A DNA stretch of 64,000 bases from Azonexaceae bacterium (lineage in GTDB: Bacteria > Pseudomonadota > Gammaproteobacteria > Burkholderiales > Rhodocyclaceae), in contig JAAXVL010000001.1 in NCBI GenBank assembly GCA_013335535.1, forward strand, positions 947,764 through 1,011,763, in the 5' to 3' direction. Under the pieces are notes generated by a model. It did not search any database. It saw only the letters and a program-made list of their open reading frames with translations, and was not told the origin of the DNA. Below are positions 35,425-44,815 of the stretch, in pieces. Both the position numbers and the translations under genes were made by a program. Numbering within the stretch: position 1 is the stretch's first letter; each line of letters starts with the position of its first letter.

Positions 35425-37162
35425 TGGCGCCCATCCAGTCCTTGATGATGTTGGCGACTGCCTTTGGATCAGCCCCGGCTATGTCGCGTGCCTTCTGTAC
35501 CTTGGCGGCATAGTGATCGATCCGGACGTGGTCTTCGCCTGCCTCTCCTTCGAGGCCGGCAATCTTGACGTGTGCTGCGGCACCGGCAACGCCCTCGGCT
35601 GTTGCCGCAGCCTTGCGCTCGGAGGCCGAGGGGAACATGGTTTTCAGCGAAGGCTGGATAATCTTCAGGAACAGGAAGGCAACAACCAAGGCGATCAGCA
35701 GGTATTTGAAAATATCCTTGGCATAGGAGATGGTTTCCGGATCTTTCCAGAGTGGCATCGAACTGTCGATCTTTTCTCCGGCTGTAAAGGGGGCGTTCGC
35801 AACCGAGATCGAGTCGCCGCGTTCCTTGTTAAAGCCCATCGCCTCGCGGACCAGTTCGTTAATCTGTTTCATTTCCGGTTCGGGAATCGGCTTGTTGACC
35901 GGTTGGCCGTTCTTGTCGATGTCCTTGCGATGATTGATGACCACTGCGGCTGACAGGCGTCGGATGTCGCCCATGCCTTGCTTTGTGTGACGGATAGTCT
36001 TGTCTACTTCGAAATTAACCGTAGCGGCCTTGCTTGTGTTGATCGGCTGGCCAACGGCATTGAGCGGTGCCGTGACGCCAGCGGCGTCGAGCTTGCCTTG
36101 AATTTCGGCTGCTTTTCCCGTTTGGCTGGGAGGGGTACCGGTTGCCGGCTGCGTCAGCGGTGCGGTTGCAGGTACCGGTGGCTGGTTGGTTAGTGCGCCC
36201 GGAACACCGCCGGCCGCCTGGTTTACGCTGGCCGATTCATTGGTTTGACGGCTACGAATGGCGGTGGTTTCCGGCGTATTGTTGGGACGGTAGCTCTCAG
36301 CCGTTTGCTCGCTTTGGGAAAAATCGATGTCGGCTGCCACCTGAACCTTGAAATTTTCACCACCCAGCATAGGCTTCAGGATGTCCTCGATCCGTTTGAT
36401 GATGCTGCTCTCGATATCCCGAACATATTTGACTTGTGTGGCATCAAGGCCGGCTTCAGTCAGTTTGTTTTTCAGTTGTGAAAGCAGCGCCCCGGTCTGG
36501 TCGATGACGGTGACGTTGGTGGCCGGCAGTTGCGGTACGCTGGATGAAACTAGGTGTGTAATGCCGGCGATCTGTGCGCTATCCAGCGTGCGTCCGGGAT
36601 AAACGTTGAGCATTACCGATGCCGTCGGTTTTTGCTCTTCGCGGACGAAAACCGAAGGTTTGGGAATGGCCAGATGGACGCGTGCCGACTGCACTGCGCC
36701 GATTGACTGAATGGTACGCGCCAGTTCGCCCTCCAGTCCGCGCTGGTAATTGACCTGTTCGGCAAACTGGCTGATGCCGAATTTCTGGTTTTCCATCAAT
36801 TCGAAGCCAACCATGCCACCACGCGGCAGGCCTTGTGAGGCAAGCTTGAGGCGAATGTCATGAACGCGGTCTGCGGGAACCTGCAGTGCGCCATTGTCGC
36901 TGTAGCGGTGGGGAATATTTTGCTGCTCGAGAACGGTGACGATCGTCCCGCCATCCTTTTCGTTGAGATTGGAGAACAGGGTTTTCCAGTCTGGTTGCCG
37001 GCTCCAGAGGATCGCGCCGACGATGATGGCGATCATGGCGGCCGTTGCCACCATGAAGACAAGCTTCTGCTGGCCGCCGAGCCGGTCGAAGGCGTCGCGC
37101 AGACGTTCCACCGGATTTGCTGCCGGTGCGTTTCCTGCTGTCGTCTCAGTTGTTGCTGCCAT
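35414..37162 (-). CDS. fliF: FliF, MS-ring protein
   Basis: 582 residues from ATG 37162; TTG 37165 is one codon upstream and less likely. Membrane helices near residues 28-48 (LVFMVATAAMIAIIVGAILW) and 440-465 flank the periplasmic ring-building motifs (GTIVTVLEQQNIPHRYSDNGALQVPADRV; YQRGLEGELARTIQSIGAVQSARVHLAIPKPSVF). The C-terminus binds FliG. First gene of the minus-strand fli run. Confidence 0.97.
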   Translation of the reverse strand: MAATTETTAGNAPAANPVERLRDAFDRLGGQQKLVFMVATAAMIAIIVGAILWSRQPDWKTLFSNLNEKDGGTIVTVLEQQNIPHRYSDNGALQVPADRVHDIRLKLASQGLPRGGMVGFELMENQKFGISQFAEQVNYQRGLEGELARTIQSIGAVQSARVHLAIPKPSVFVREEQKPTASVMLNVYPGRTLDSAQIAGITHLVSSSVPQLPATNVTVIDQTGALLSQLKNKLTEAGLDATQVKYVRDIESSIIKRIEDILKPMLGGENFKVQVAADIDFSQSEQTAESYRPNNTPETTAIRSRQTNESASVNQAAGGVPGALTNQPPVPATAPLTQPATGTPPSQTGKAAEIQGKLDAAGVTAPLNAVGQPINTSKAATVNFEVDKTIRHTKQGMGDIRRLSAAVVINHRKDIDKNGQPVNKPIPEPEMKQINELVREAMGFNKERGDSISVANAPFTAGEKIDSSMPLWKDPETISYAKDIFKYLLIALVVAFLFLKIIQPSLKTMFPSASERKAAATAEGVAGAAAHVKIAGLEGEAGEDHVRIDHYAAKVQKARDIAGADPKAVANIIKDWMGANAS

Positions 37163-37198
37163 CAATAGCCGGTCAAATTGCGGTGAAACAGAAGAAGA

Positions 37199-37214
37199 AT
37201 CAATAGAGAAGCCA
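37199..37214 (-). promoter_or_regulatory. Possible sigma-54 promoter of fliF operon
   Basis: Minus strand TGGCTTCTCTATTGAT: GG is followed ten bases later by GA rather than GC, so it is a one-off match to the -24/-12 pattern. Position (about 37 bases before the fliF start) is suitable. Part of the 131-bp fliF-fleS divergent region, where I see no other clear promoter. Confidence 0.4.
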
Positions 37215-37293
37215 AATTATCCTAGAAATATTCTACTATTACCCGCGCTGAATTCACCCTTTCTTTTTCGATGTTGCCGTACAGGTCAATCTC

Positions 37294-38466
37294 TTGACAC
37301 TCGATACAGACACCAAGACCGCTGAGTTGCAACGGGCATTTGCCATGTTCAATCAGGTTTCGGCCGAGCTGACCCAGGCTTATGAGGCCCTGCAGGTTCG
37401 CGCCGCCTCGCTGACAGAGGAACTGGCGATTGCCAATGGTGAATTGCGTCGGCAATATCAGGAAAAAGAAGCGCTTTCCGAGCGTCTCTCGTCCTTGCTT
37501 GACGCCTTGCCGGCCGGTGTGGTGTTACTCGATTCTGCGGCCATCGTTGTCGCGGTCAACCCTGCTGCCATGGCAATTTTCGGAGCGGACATGATCGGGC
37601 AGCATTGGGGCGATGTGGCGCGGGCCAGCTTGGAGCCGACAATGGCTATTGGCGAGTGGTTGCACGGCGATAGCCGGTTGTCGATTGGGGAAAGCTCGCT
37701 GCCTTCGGCGGGTGGAAAAATTCTACTTATCCACGATGTGACTGCCGCCCACCATATGAAAACCGAGCTGGAGCGCAGTCAGCGCTTGGCGGCCATGGGT
37801 GAAATGGCTGCCTCGCTGGCGCATCAGTTGCGTACGCCGCTGGCCGCTGCGTTGCTTTATACCGCCAACCTTGGCCAGGCAGGCGTTCCGGATGAGGCGC
37901 GGGCGCGCTTCTCCGAAAAGGCAAGCGGCCAGTTGCGTCGTCTTGAGCGGTTGATCCAGGATGTTCTGCTCTTCGCGCGGGGTGAGAGCATTGGGCGGGA
38001 TGTCATCCCCGTGTCCGATTTGCTGGCCGAGGCCGCTCAGACAGTCGAGCCATTGATGGGGGAGCACGGTCTCGAATTTTCGCTGGATGATGCTTGTGCG
38101 GGGGCGGTTATTGTAGGCAGTCGCAAAGCCTTATTTGGGGCGCTTGTCAATTTGCTGGAAAATGCCATGCAGGCGACAGCTGGGGGCGGCAAAATTTGCC
38201 TGTCCGGCAATATTCGCGGCGATCTTGTGGCGCTTGGCGTGCGCGATAGCGGACCGGGTGTATCGCGTGAAATGCAGGCACGGATTTTTGAACCGTTTTT
38301 TACGACCAAGGGGCAGGGGACCGGCCTCGGGTTGGCCATTGCGCTTGGCGTGGCGCGGGCGCATGGCGGCACGCTGGAGCTATTTTCCGAGCCGGGCGAC
38401 GGCGCCGAATTTGTCATCACCTTGCCGGTTGCACCGGTAGAGAGCGAATCTGAACACCATGGCTGA
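37294..38466 (+). CDS. fleS: FleS, flagellar sensor histidine kinase
   Basis: 390 residues if started at TTG 37294; ATG 37345 is an alternative. No membrane segment is present, so it is cytoplasmic. A coiled coil (about 35-68) leads to a PAS domain (about 70-150), then HisKA with His177 in LAHQLRTPLAAALLY and an HATPase domain (NLLENAMQ, RDSGPGV, GTGLGLAI). It phosphorylates FleR to activate sigma-54 flagellar genes. It overlaps fleR by eight bases. Confidence 0.93.
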   Translation: MTLDTDTKTAELQRAFAMFNQVSAELTQAYEALQVRAASLTEELAIANGELRRQYQEKEALSERLSSLLDALPAGVVLLDSAAIVVAVNPAAMAIFGADMIGQHWGDVARASLEPTMAIGEWLHGDSRLSIGESSLPSAGGKILLIHDVTAAHHMKTELERSQRLAAMGEMAASLAHQLRTPLAAALLYTANLGQAGVPDEARARFSEKASGQLRRLERLIQDVLLFARGESIGRDVIPVSDLLAEAAQTVEPLMGEHGLEFSLDDACAGAVIVGSRKALFGALVNLLENAMQATAGGGKICLSGNIRGDLVALGVRDSGPGVSREMQARIFEPFFTTKGQGTGLGLAIALGVARAHGGTLELFSEPGDGAEFVITLPVAPVESESEHHG

Positions 38467-39808
38467 ACACAGTTTGCCCATTCTTGTTGTCGAAGATGAT
38501 CCTAGTCTGCGTGAGGCGATTGGTGACACGCTGGAGCTTGCCGGGCGCCCCTACGTAGCCGTCGATGGCGGTGAGGCAGCCTTGAAAGTGCTGGCAGAAC
38601 AAGCTTTTTCGATTGTCGTCAGCGATGTGCGCATGATGCCGATGGATGGCATCACTTTGTTGAAGGAGATTCGGGCTCGCCTGCCGCATTTGCCGGTGGT
38701 TTTGATGACAGCGTATGCCGAGGTGGACAAGGCGGTCGATGCCATGCGATCGGGGGCTTGTGATTTCCTTCTCAAGCCTTTTGAGCCGAAGGCCTTGCTC
38801 GCCCACATCAATAAATATGAATTGCCGGGCACCGATGATGGCGCTGGTGTTGTTGCCATCGACCCGGCCAGTCGTGAATTATTCGCCATCGCCCAGCGCG
38901 TGGCGCAGACCGATGCAACGGTTCTGCTTACGGGAGAATCGGGGGTTGGCAAGGAAGTGGTCGCTCGCTTTATCCATCGGCAGTCAGCGCGTCGGAACGG
39001 GCCGTTTGTGGCGATTAACTGCGCGGCGATTCCGGATAGTTTGCTCGAGGCGACTTTGTTTGGCTATGAGAAGGGGGCCTTTACCGGTGCCCAGCAGGCG
39101 CAGGCCGGGAAATTCGAGCAGGCTCAGGATGGCACGTTACTCCTCGACGAAGTCACCGAGATGCCGATGGGGCTCCAGGCCAAGTTGCTCCGTGTTTTGC
39201 AGGAGCGCGAGGTGGAGCGGGTGGGCGGCAAGAAGCCGGTAGCGCTGAATATCCGCATTGTTGCCACCTCCAACCGCGATATGGCCGAGGCGGTGGCCAA
39301 AGGTGTTTTTCGCGAGGATCTGTTTTACCGCCTCAACGTATTCCCGGTGGCCATTCCGCCGCTACGTGAGCGGCCGCTCGATATCGTGCCGATCGCCCGC
39401 TATTTCCTGGTCGAGCATGGTGGTCGCTTTGGTCGGAATGGGGTCCGTTTTGGAAATCTGGCTGAGCAGGCGCTAGTGCAACATGGCTGGCCGGGCAATG
39501 TCCGGGAGCTGGAAAATGTGATTCAGCGCGCCCTTATTCTGTCGACCGGGTCGGAGATCGATGTCGATCATCTGCGTTTGGTGCCTGCTGTGGCTGGAAT
39601 TGTGGCCAAGGCTGCGGTGCAAAGTCCGGTGCCAGAATCCGATAAAAGGGTCGATAATATGAAAGATCTGGAGCGCGAACATATCCTGCGCACCTTGGCT
39701 GAAGTCGATGGCTCAAGAAAGCTGGCCATTGAGCGCTTGGGGATTTCTGAACGGACATTGCGCTACAAGCTGCAGCAGTACCGGGATGAAGGGTTTTTTA
39801 AGGATTGA
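38459..39808 (+). CDS. fleR: FleR, sigma-54 activator of flagellar genes
   Basis: 449 residues. Receiver domain with Asp56 (VSDVRMMPMDG) and Lys106; AAA+ domain with Walker A GESGVGKE (159-166), the sigma-54 contact loop GAFTGA (206-211) and DEVTEMP; a Fis-type C-terminal helix-turn-helix (LAIERLGISERTLRYKLQQY). Likely activates the sigma-54 promoters found before flgB, fliE and fliK. Confidence 0.96.
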   Translation: MAEHSLPILVVEDDPSLREAIGDTLELAGRPYVAVDGGEAALKVLAEQAFSIVVSDVRMMPMDGITLLKEIRARLPHLPVVLMTAYAEVDKAVDAMRSGACDFLLKPFEPKALLAHINKYELPGTDDGAGVVAIDPASRELFAIAQRVAQTDATVLLTGESGVGKEVVARFIHRQSARRNGPFVAINCAAIPDSLLEATLFGYEKGAFTGAQQAQAGKFEQAQDGTLLLDEVTEMPMGLQAKLLRVLQEREVERVGGKKPVALNIRIVATSNRDMAEAVAKGVFREDLFYRLNVFPVAIPPLRERPLDIVPIARYFLVEHGGRFGRNGVRFGNLAEQALVQHGWPGNVRELENVIQRALILSTGSEIDVDHLRLVPAVAGIVAKAAVQSPVPESDKRVDNMKDLEREHILRTLAEVDGSRKLAIERLGISERTLRYKLQQYRDEGFFKD

Positions 39809-39811
39809 AGT

Positions 39812-39827
39812 TGGCCTGACTATTGCT
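39812..39827 (+). promoter_or_regulatory. Sigma-54 promoter of fliE
   Basis: TGGCCTGACTATTGCT, with GG and GC ten bases apart and a consensus TTGCT. It begins four bases after the fleR stop; transcription near 39838 gives a short leader containing TAAGGAG before the fliE ATG at 39857. Confidence 0.88.
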
Positions 39828-39856
39828 TGTGTTGATGCAGGATTAAGGAGCTGGTT

Positions 39857-40183
39857 ATGGACACCCAAGGTATTGAGCAAATGTTAAGCGTGCTGCGGTC
39901 TACTGCAGCGCAGGCATCCGGCAAGTCGGCCGAGAGCGCGGCTAGCGGTGCGGCTGGTGGGGTGGATTTTGCACAGGTGCTGAAGTCTTCAATCGACAAG
40001 GTCAATCAGACCCAGCAGCAGGCTGACACGATGGCGGAAAAACTTGCCGCTGGCGATACCACCCAGAATCTTCATGAGGTGATGATAGCGCTGCAGACGG
40101 CCAGTGTTTCCTTTCAGGAAATGGTTCAGGTACGCAATAAACTGGTCACGGCCTATCAGGACGTGATGAACATCCAGGTTTAA
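39857..40183 (+). CDS. fliE: FliE, MS-ring/rod junction protein
   Basis: 108 residues with the FliE core VDFAQVLKSSIDKVNQTQQQADTMAEKLAAGDT and C-terminus TASVSFQEMVQVRNKLVTAYQDVMNIQV. First export substrate, attaching the rod to FliF. A single-gene unit here, separated from fliF and converging with the ycgR-like gene eight bases away. Confidence 0.96.
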   Translation: MDTQGIEQMLSVLRSTAAQASGKSAESAASGAAGGVDFAQVLKSSIDKVNQTQQQADTMAEKLAAGDTTQNLHEVMIALQTASVSFQEMVQVRNKLVTAYQDVMNIQV

Positions 40184-40191
40184 GCCGGAGC

Positions 40192-40989
40192 TTAATATTC
40201 CAGTTCCGAGCGGAGCGCTTTGCGTTCACGTTCCAGGCGCGTGATGTAGCGCTCGATGAAGGCTAGCCGGGTTCCCGGCAGGCTGACAAATTCGCAGCCA
40301 AGCCGCAATTGTTGTTGGCCGTCGATCATCTCGATTTTCAGCACTTCACAGACCCGCAGATTGACCGAAAGTACGCTTTCGCCCGGAATTTCCAGGCGGC
40401 AATCGTGAAACAGTTCCCCTAACGAAAATAGTTCGGCATCGTCTACCGGACCCAGCAAGCTAAGTCCGCCACCGCTCAGGTCAAATAACGGGTAATCGAC
40501 GACTGAATGGCCGCCTGTGGGATTCGGGACGGCAAGCTTGCAACGCAGGGGCGTGACGTGGTGCGGCGTTTCGACGCGAAAGAATTCGCGTCGCTGCAAC
40601 CGCAGGATCGAGGCCGGGATTGGGGCGATCAAGGCTTTTTTGCCATCAATGGTCGCCATCGACAAGCCGGGTAGGCGAATCTGGATCTTGATGCGTTCCA
40701 GCGGGGCAGACAGCGTGATCCGAGCGGCCTTGAGGGCTGCATCGTTGCTTGCCACATGATTGGATCCGTCGAGAACCAGCTGGTTTGCGTTTTCGTCGAT
40801 CGACAGCAGCGTCGAGAGAAAGAATTCCTTGCCGTCGTCCAGATAGACCGTGATCAGGGTGTGATGCTTGAGCAGGGCGCGCAGATGAACGGAAATTTCA
40901 GCGCGGTTGTGGAGGAGGTACTTGCCGTAGGTGGCGGGTTGGTCGATTTCAAAAACTGGAACCGAAACTTCGTTCTGGGCGAGGGTCAT
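40192..40989 (-). CDS. ycgR: YcgR-like flagellar brake, c-di-GMP binding (PilZ)
   Basis: 265 residues from ATG 40989; the open frame upstream overlaps the previous gene. N-terminal YcgR domain (about 1-120) and C-terminal PilZ domain with c-di-GMP-binding residues Arg134/Arg138 (RREFFR) and Asp170-Ser172-Gly175 (DLSGGG). YcgR proteins slow the motor when c-di-GMP is high; the GGEEF cyclase at 46890-48662 is a possible local source of the signal (inference). Last gene of the flaG-to-ycgR run. Confidence 0.93.
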   Translation of the reverse strand: MTLAQNEVSVPVFEIDQPATYGKYLLHNRAEISVHLRALLKHHTLITVYLDDGKEFFLSTLLSIDENANQLVLDGSNHVASNDAALKAARITLSAPLERIKIQIRLPGLSMATIDGKKALIAPIPASILRLQRREFFRVETPHHVTPLRCKLAVPNPTGGHSVVDYPLFDLSGGGLSLLGPVDDAELFSLGELFHDCRLEIPGESVLSVNLRVCEVLKIEMIDGQQQLRLGCEFVSLPGTRLAFIERYITRLERERKALRSELEY

Positions 40990-40999
40990 GAAACCTAAA

Positions 41000-41311
41000 T
41001 TATGGTGGAGGTTGAGCGGACAGGCCGATCTGCGTGGCTGGGCTGCCGTGTTCAAGACGGTAAAGCCACGCCAGTAGTTCTGCTACCGCCATGTATAACT
41101 GGGGGGGGATGCGCTCGTCAATATCCACCTGGGTTAGCAAGGCGACAAGTTCCGGTGATTCATGGACATAAATGCCGTGCTCCTTGGCGCGGGCGATGAT
41201 CTGCTCGGCAATCAGCCCCTTGCCTTTGGCGACGACGCGCGGTGCGGCATCGGTCTGGCTGTAGGCCAAAGCGACTGCCTCGCGGGTAGCGTCAAACCCC
41301 GGCTTGGCCAT
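41000..41311 (-). CDS. FlhX, FlhB C-terminal domain paralogue
   Basis: 103 residues matching the FlhB cytoplasmic domain only (AVALAYSQTDAAPRVVAKGKG, IPPQLYMAVAELLAWLYRLE), with no membrane segments. The position of the NPTH self-cleavage site is occupied by FDATRE, so it cannot autocleave. In other bacteria such FlhX proteins can substitute for part of FlhB. It overlaps the second FliK-like gene by 20 bases, pairing it with a putative hook-length protein. Confidence 0.85.
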   Translation of the reverse strand: MAKPGFDATREAVALAYSQTDAAPRVVAKGKGLIAEQIIARAKEHGIYVHESPELVALLTQVDIDERIPPQLYMAVAELLAWLYRLEHGSPATQIGLSAQPPP

Positions 41312-42620
41312 GATCTACGTGTAGTTGGGTGAGCGTCAGCCCAGCCGCTTCCAGTTGCTCGCGAAGCGGCTGGATACTGTTGCGCAGGGTCGCTTCGCTG
41401 GCTGGGTTTTCCGCGCTGACCGAAACGGCCAGTGTGCCGCCTGCGCCCAGTCGAAGGGTGACATCGATACCACCGAGGGCGGGCAAATCCAGTTTGAGGC
41501 GGGTCTGCCACTGGCTGGCTTGTTCGTTATCCTGTGACGGCTTCGATTCCTGATCGCCGGAAATTTCCCACCACATCGGTTGCCCCGGCCAAACCTGGCC
41601 TTGCCAGACAAAGTTCTGCGTCGCCAGGCCATTCAGCTGTTGTTGAACCAACGGTACCAGCTCGCGCTGGACGGGATTTTCGTTCGGGATGGCTGCTGTG
41701 CTAGTCGAAACCGCAGCATGTGGCGCGGGCGACGTAGTCGCAGCGTTTGAATTCAGAGGCAAACCTTCGATTTTTTCGCCAAAATTCCGGTTGACCGTGG
41801 AATTCGTATGAAGCGCTTGCGCTTTGTCAGCAGTCTCTCTGGGCGGCGACTGCACCAAAACGTCTTCATCCGGCAAAACCGTTTCGGTCGTTTGCGTTGC
41901 GGAAATTGAGGGGCGCAGCAGTTGCTCCTGGGAGATGTCACCAGCAAGCTTGTTTCCCGGTGGAAAATTTGAACTGCGATTGATGAATTCTGGCGCATTC
42001 AAGGGGGCCGGGGAAAGTTTGCCCTGTGGTTCCTGCAGCAACGCTGCGGTGGGCAGTTGTCCGCTAACCCAGCGTGCCTGATGTGCTTCATAGAACATGC
42101 CGCTCTGGCTGAGTGCCTGTTTCAATACGGGCGCCAGATCAGCCGCGGATTGGGGCATCACTTCGACCAGCGGCTGGCTGCGATTAAGTGCGGCGGGTGC
42201 CGCCTGTTTTCCTTCCCCTTCCAGCGGTGTCAGCAAATTGCCGATGACTTTGCCCGCGGTGCTCAAGGAGGTGCTGACCGATTCGGGGGGGCTGGTGGCT
42301 GCTTTTCCCGAAGAGCGATTGGCTATGAAGGCAAGAATAAGCTTGCCATCGCTCTCCGCAACTTCAAGTTCGAGGGTGTCGCCGGCTTTTGCTGAAAAAG
42401 GCAGCGCCAGTGTGATTTCGCGTTGGGCGACGACGGCACGGTATGTGCCGTTCGGCAGCATGGCCTGAACTTCGGCCAGTATGCGCTGGCCGGGAACGGC
42501 GTTGCTGAGTACATCGGCAACGCGCTGTGCGGCCGGGACAGGGGCTGTTTGCTGGGACTGGAGCGCCCCGGTATCGGGCAAGACCAGGCGCAAACTGCTG
42601 GCAACGTCGGGCGGAATCAT
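41292..42620 (-). CDS. Second FliK-like (hook-length control) protein
   Basis: 442 residues. The N-terminus (VPGQRILAEVQAMLPNGTYRAVVAQREITLALPFSAKAGDTLELEV) differs from the fliK at 30526-31776. A long variable linker leads to a FliK-like C-terminal domain (about 330-440; WQTRLKLDLPALGGIDVTLRLGAGGTLAVSVSAENPASEATLRNSIQPLREQLEAAGL). It may be a ruler or switch partner of FlhX, to which it is translationally coupled. The linker contains repeat copy B. Confidence 0.8.
   Translation of the reverse strand: MIPPDVASSLRLVLPDTGALQSQQTAPVPAAQRVADVLSNAVPGQRILAEVQAMLPNGTYRAVVAQREITLALPFSAKAGDTLELEVAESDGKLILAFIANRSSGKAATSPPESVSTSLSTAGKVIGNLLTPLEGEGKQAAPAALNRSQPLVEVMPQSAADLAPVLKQALSQSGMFYEAHQARWVSGQLPTAALLQEPQGKLSPAPLNAPEFINRSSNFPPGNKLAGDISQEQLLRPSISATQTTETVLPDEDVLVQSPPRETADKAQALHTNSTVNRNFGEKIEGLPLNSNAATTSPAPHAAVSTSTAAIPNENPVQRELVPLVQQQLNGLATQNFVWQGQVWPGQPMWWEISGDQESKPSQDNEQASQWQTRLKLDLPALGGIDVTLRLGAGGTLAVSVSAENPASEATLRNSIQPLREQLEAAGLTLTQLHVDHGQAGV
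41789..41800 (+). repeat. Copy B of the GGTTGACCGTGG repeat
   Basis: GGTTGACCGTGG preceded by GCCAAAATTCC, inside the second fliK-like gene (opposite strand), where it encodes STVNRNFG in the variable linker. Confidence 0.8.
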
Positions 42621-42629
42621 CCTGGGTGA

Positions 42630-42911
42630 TTACGACAAAGGAGCAAGGCGGGACAACAGCTTTGCCACATCCTCGCGCCAGGGGGTTACGTACTCCATAA
42701 CCTCCCGATCCAGGCCTTGAATTTCCCGAATGATTTGCGCCACAGAAGCCTGCTCGGCAGGCGTCATGGCTTGGTTTGCCAAGCTTAATCGGGCGATGAG
42801 TGTGGCGCGTTGTTCCTGCGCCATAGCGAGCGGTTCCCACGCCTGCTGTTTGGCCTGTTCAAGCATTTGCCGGGAAAGCTCCAGCAAGGTGGTGTAACCA
42901 GCCACGCTCAT
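42630..42911 (-). CDS. fliT: FliT-like export chaperone for FliD
   Basis: 93 residues, all helical (LLELSRQMLEQAKQQAWEPLAMAQEQRATLIARL), with the W-E-x-L pattern of FliT. It likely holds the filament cap protein FliD before export. Position between fliS and the second fliK-like gene fits. Confidence 0.82.
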   Translation of the reverse strand: MSVAGYTTLLELSRQMLEQAKQQAWEPLAMAQEQRATLIARLSLANQAMTPAEQASVAQIIREIQGLDREVMEYVTPWREDVAKLLSRLAPLS

Positions 42912-42914
42912 GGA

Positions 42915-43322
42915 TTACGCCGCAGCCTGTTCGCCGGGCGTAATTTGCGCCCAGGCTTCGCGCAGGCTGCCTAACAACTCGGACACTTCATCGAGCGCGG
43001 CAACATTGTTTTTCAGGTTTGCGAACAACAGGCGCTGCGCCATGTATTCATACAGAGCCGCAAGGCGCTCAGCCAATTCACCGCCGGCTTCCATATCCAG
43101 GCTGGCGCGCAGGCCGTTCGTGATCAGGTCGATAGCCTTCGATATAGCGGCCCCTTTTTCGGGGATTTGGCCACCCTGCATTTGAATGCGGGCCAGGGAA
43201 ACCGCAGCCAAGGCACCGTCAAACAACATCAAGACCAGACGGTGCGGGTCAGCAGTCTCGACAGCTGCATCGACTCCCACCTTGGCATAACTCTCTGCGG
43301 GGCTACGCATCATCCCGAACAT
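42915..43322 (-). CDS. fliS: FliS, flagellin chaperone
   Basis: 135 residues with the FliS core SYAKVGVDAAVETADPHRLVLMLFDGAL and helix-rich remainder. It binds the flagellin C-terminus to stop premature polymerisation. Downstream of fliD by 18 bases, upstream of fliT by three. Confidence 0.96.
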   Translation of the reverse strand: MFGMMRSPAESYAKVGVDAAVETADPHRLVLMLFDGALAAVSLARIQMQGGQIPEKGAAISKAIDLITNGLRASLDMEAGGELAERLAALYEYMAQRLLFANLKNNVAALDEVSELLGSLREAWAQITPGEQAAA

Positions 43323-43340
43323 TATTTTTATCCTTTAATT

Positions 43341-44783
43341 TCAAGCTGCGCCGGGCAGGTTGGCTAGCTGCTGGGTTAGATACGAACTCGTCTTGTTCAT
43401 GCTGGCAACCAGCGTATCCAAGGCGGCGAACTGTTTGCGATAGCGGGCCTCCACTTGGGTTAGACGATCAGCCAAGGCTGTCTGACGCTTGCCGATGTCC
43501 TTGATCAATCGGTTGGTGCTATCGGTCGCGGCTGTAATGTTGCCGGAGGAGCCGACCAAGCCTTCCAAGCCGTTCTTGAAGCGGCTACCGAGACTCGATA
43601 CGAGATCGGTTACGCCAGCGTAGTCGGCTGCAACGGCTGCATTGAGCTTGGTTGTGTCGAGCTTGAGAGAGCCGTCTTTTTGCAGCGAAACGCCAATATC
43701 TGTGAGCGTCTGGTACGCAGAGCTTCCACCAGCTGTTGTTTGGAGCAGCGTTCTGACCTGATTCTGCGCGCCACGTAAGGTGCTGTCACCTTGGAGCGCT
43801 CCCGCCTTCTTAGTGCCCGCATCATAGTAGCCAAGGTCTTTCATCGACTTGGCTGAATCGTTATAGGCTTTGACGAAGCTATTGATTGCTGACGTTAAAG
43901 AGGTTGTGCTGTCCTTGGTTACCGTCAGGCTGGTGGGGGTCCCGACATTCGTTTTGGCCAGTGTCAGGGTTACGCCATCCAGTATCCCTGTGACGACATT
44001 GGTGCTACTGGTGGCGGCAATCCCGTTTAGCTTGAAGGCAGCATTCGCTGCAGCCTGCCCGCCATTGGCGGCTGCCTGTGAAAGCGTACCGGAGCCTGCG
44101 CCGGAGGGGTTGAAATCCAGCCCGCCAATTCCGGAAAGTTTCATGACGTTGGCAGTGCCTGTCTTGGTGCTGGAAAGCACCAGTTGTTTGCCATTCGTGC
44201 CATTAACAATGGTTGCGCTGACCCGGCCATCGGTGGCTGCTTTGTTGATGGCATCGCGCACGTTTTCCAGCGTAGCGCCGGCGGCTACCGTGACATTCAA
44301 TTCACGAGTCGCATCGGCGGCAAAAGCTAGGGCCGGGCTGGTGCCTGTCAGTGCCCCCAGTTCGATTTTTAGCGTGCCGCCTGTCGCCAGTCCTGCCGCC
44401 AGCGCTGCCGTGCCCGCTATGTTGGTCGAATCTGGACTGGTTAATCGGTGCGCGCTGGCCAAGGCGCTAACTTCAAGACTGTAAACACCTGCAACTGCAC
44501 CGGTTGAGGCGGTGGCTGATGCGATGGTCGTGTCGGCCACACTGGCCGAAAAGCTGGCGTATTTGTTGAGGGCGGTTTGCCCGGTAGCGGGAATAAAACC
44601 CTGGGCAGCTGTTTGCAGTGATGACAGGGCGCCCTTGAGCGAGCCCAGCGCTGAAATTCGTGCCTGATAGGAGGCTTCTTTCGTTTGCAGAGCAATTAAA
44701 GGTTGTTGCTCTGCCTGCATCAGGCTGGTGAGCAGGCCATTGAGGTCAAGCCCCGAGCCAACACCGAGAGAAGAAACGGCCAT
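43341..44783 (-). CDS. fliD: FliD, filament cap
   Basis: 480 residues. N-terminus SLGVGSGLDLNGLLTSLMQAEQQPLIALQTKEASYQARISALGSLKGALSSLQ and C-terminal coiled coil (IGKRQTALADRLTQVEARYRKQFAALDTLVASMNKTSSYLTQQLANL) are typical; the surface-exposed middle is Ala/Gly/Thr-rich. It folds flagellin at the filament tip. Confidence 0.97.
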   Translation of the reverse strand: MAVSSLGVGSGLDLNGLLTSLMQAEQQPLIALQTKEASYQARISALGSLKGALSSLQTAAQGFIPATGQTALNKYASFSASVADTTIASATASTGAVAGVYSLEVSALASAHRLTSPDSTNIAGTAALAAGLATGGTLKIELGALTGTSPALAFAADATRELNVTVAAGATLENVRDAINKAATDGRVSATIVNGTNGKQLVLSSTKTGTANVMKLSGIGGLDFNPSGAGSGTLSQAAANGGQAAANAAFKLNGIAATSSTNVVTGILDGVTLTLAKTNVGTPTSLTVTKDSTTSLTSAINSFVKAYNDSAKSMKDLGYYDAGTKKAGALQGDSTLRGAQNQVRTLLQTTAGGSSAYQTLTDIGVSLQKDGSLKLDTTKLNAAVAADYAGVTDLVSSLGSRFKNGLEGLVGSSGNITAATDSTNRLIKDIGKRQTALADRLTQVEARYRKQFAALDTLVASMNKTSSYLTQQLANLPGAA

Positions 44784-44815
44784 GATGAGCCTCCACGTTT
44801 AACGTTGGCGCTAGT

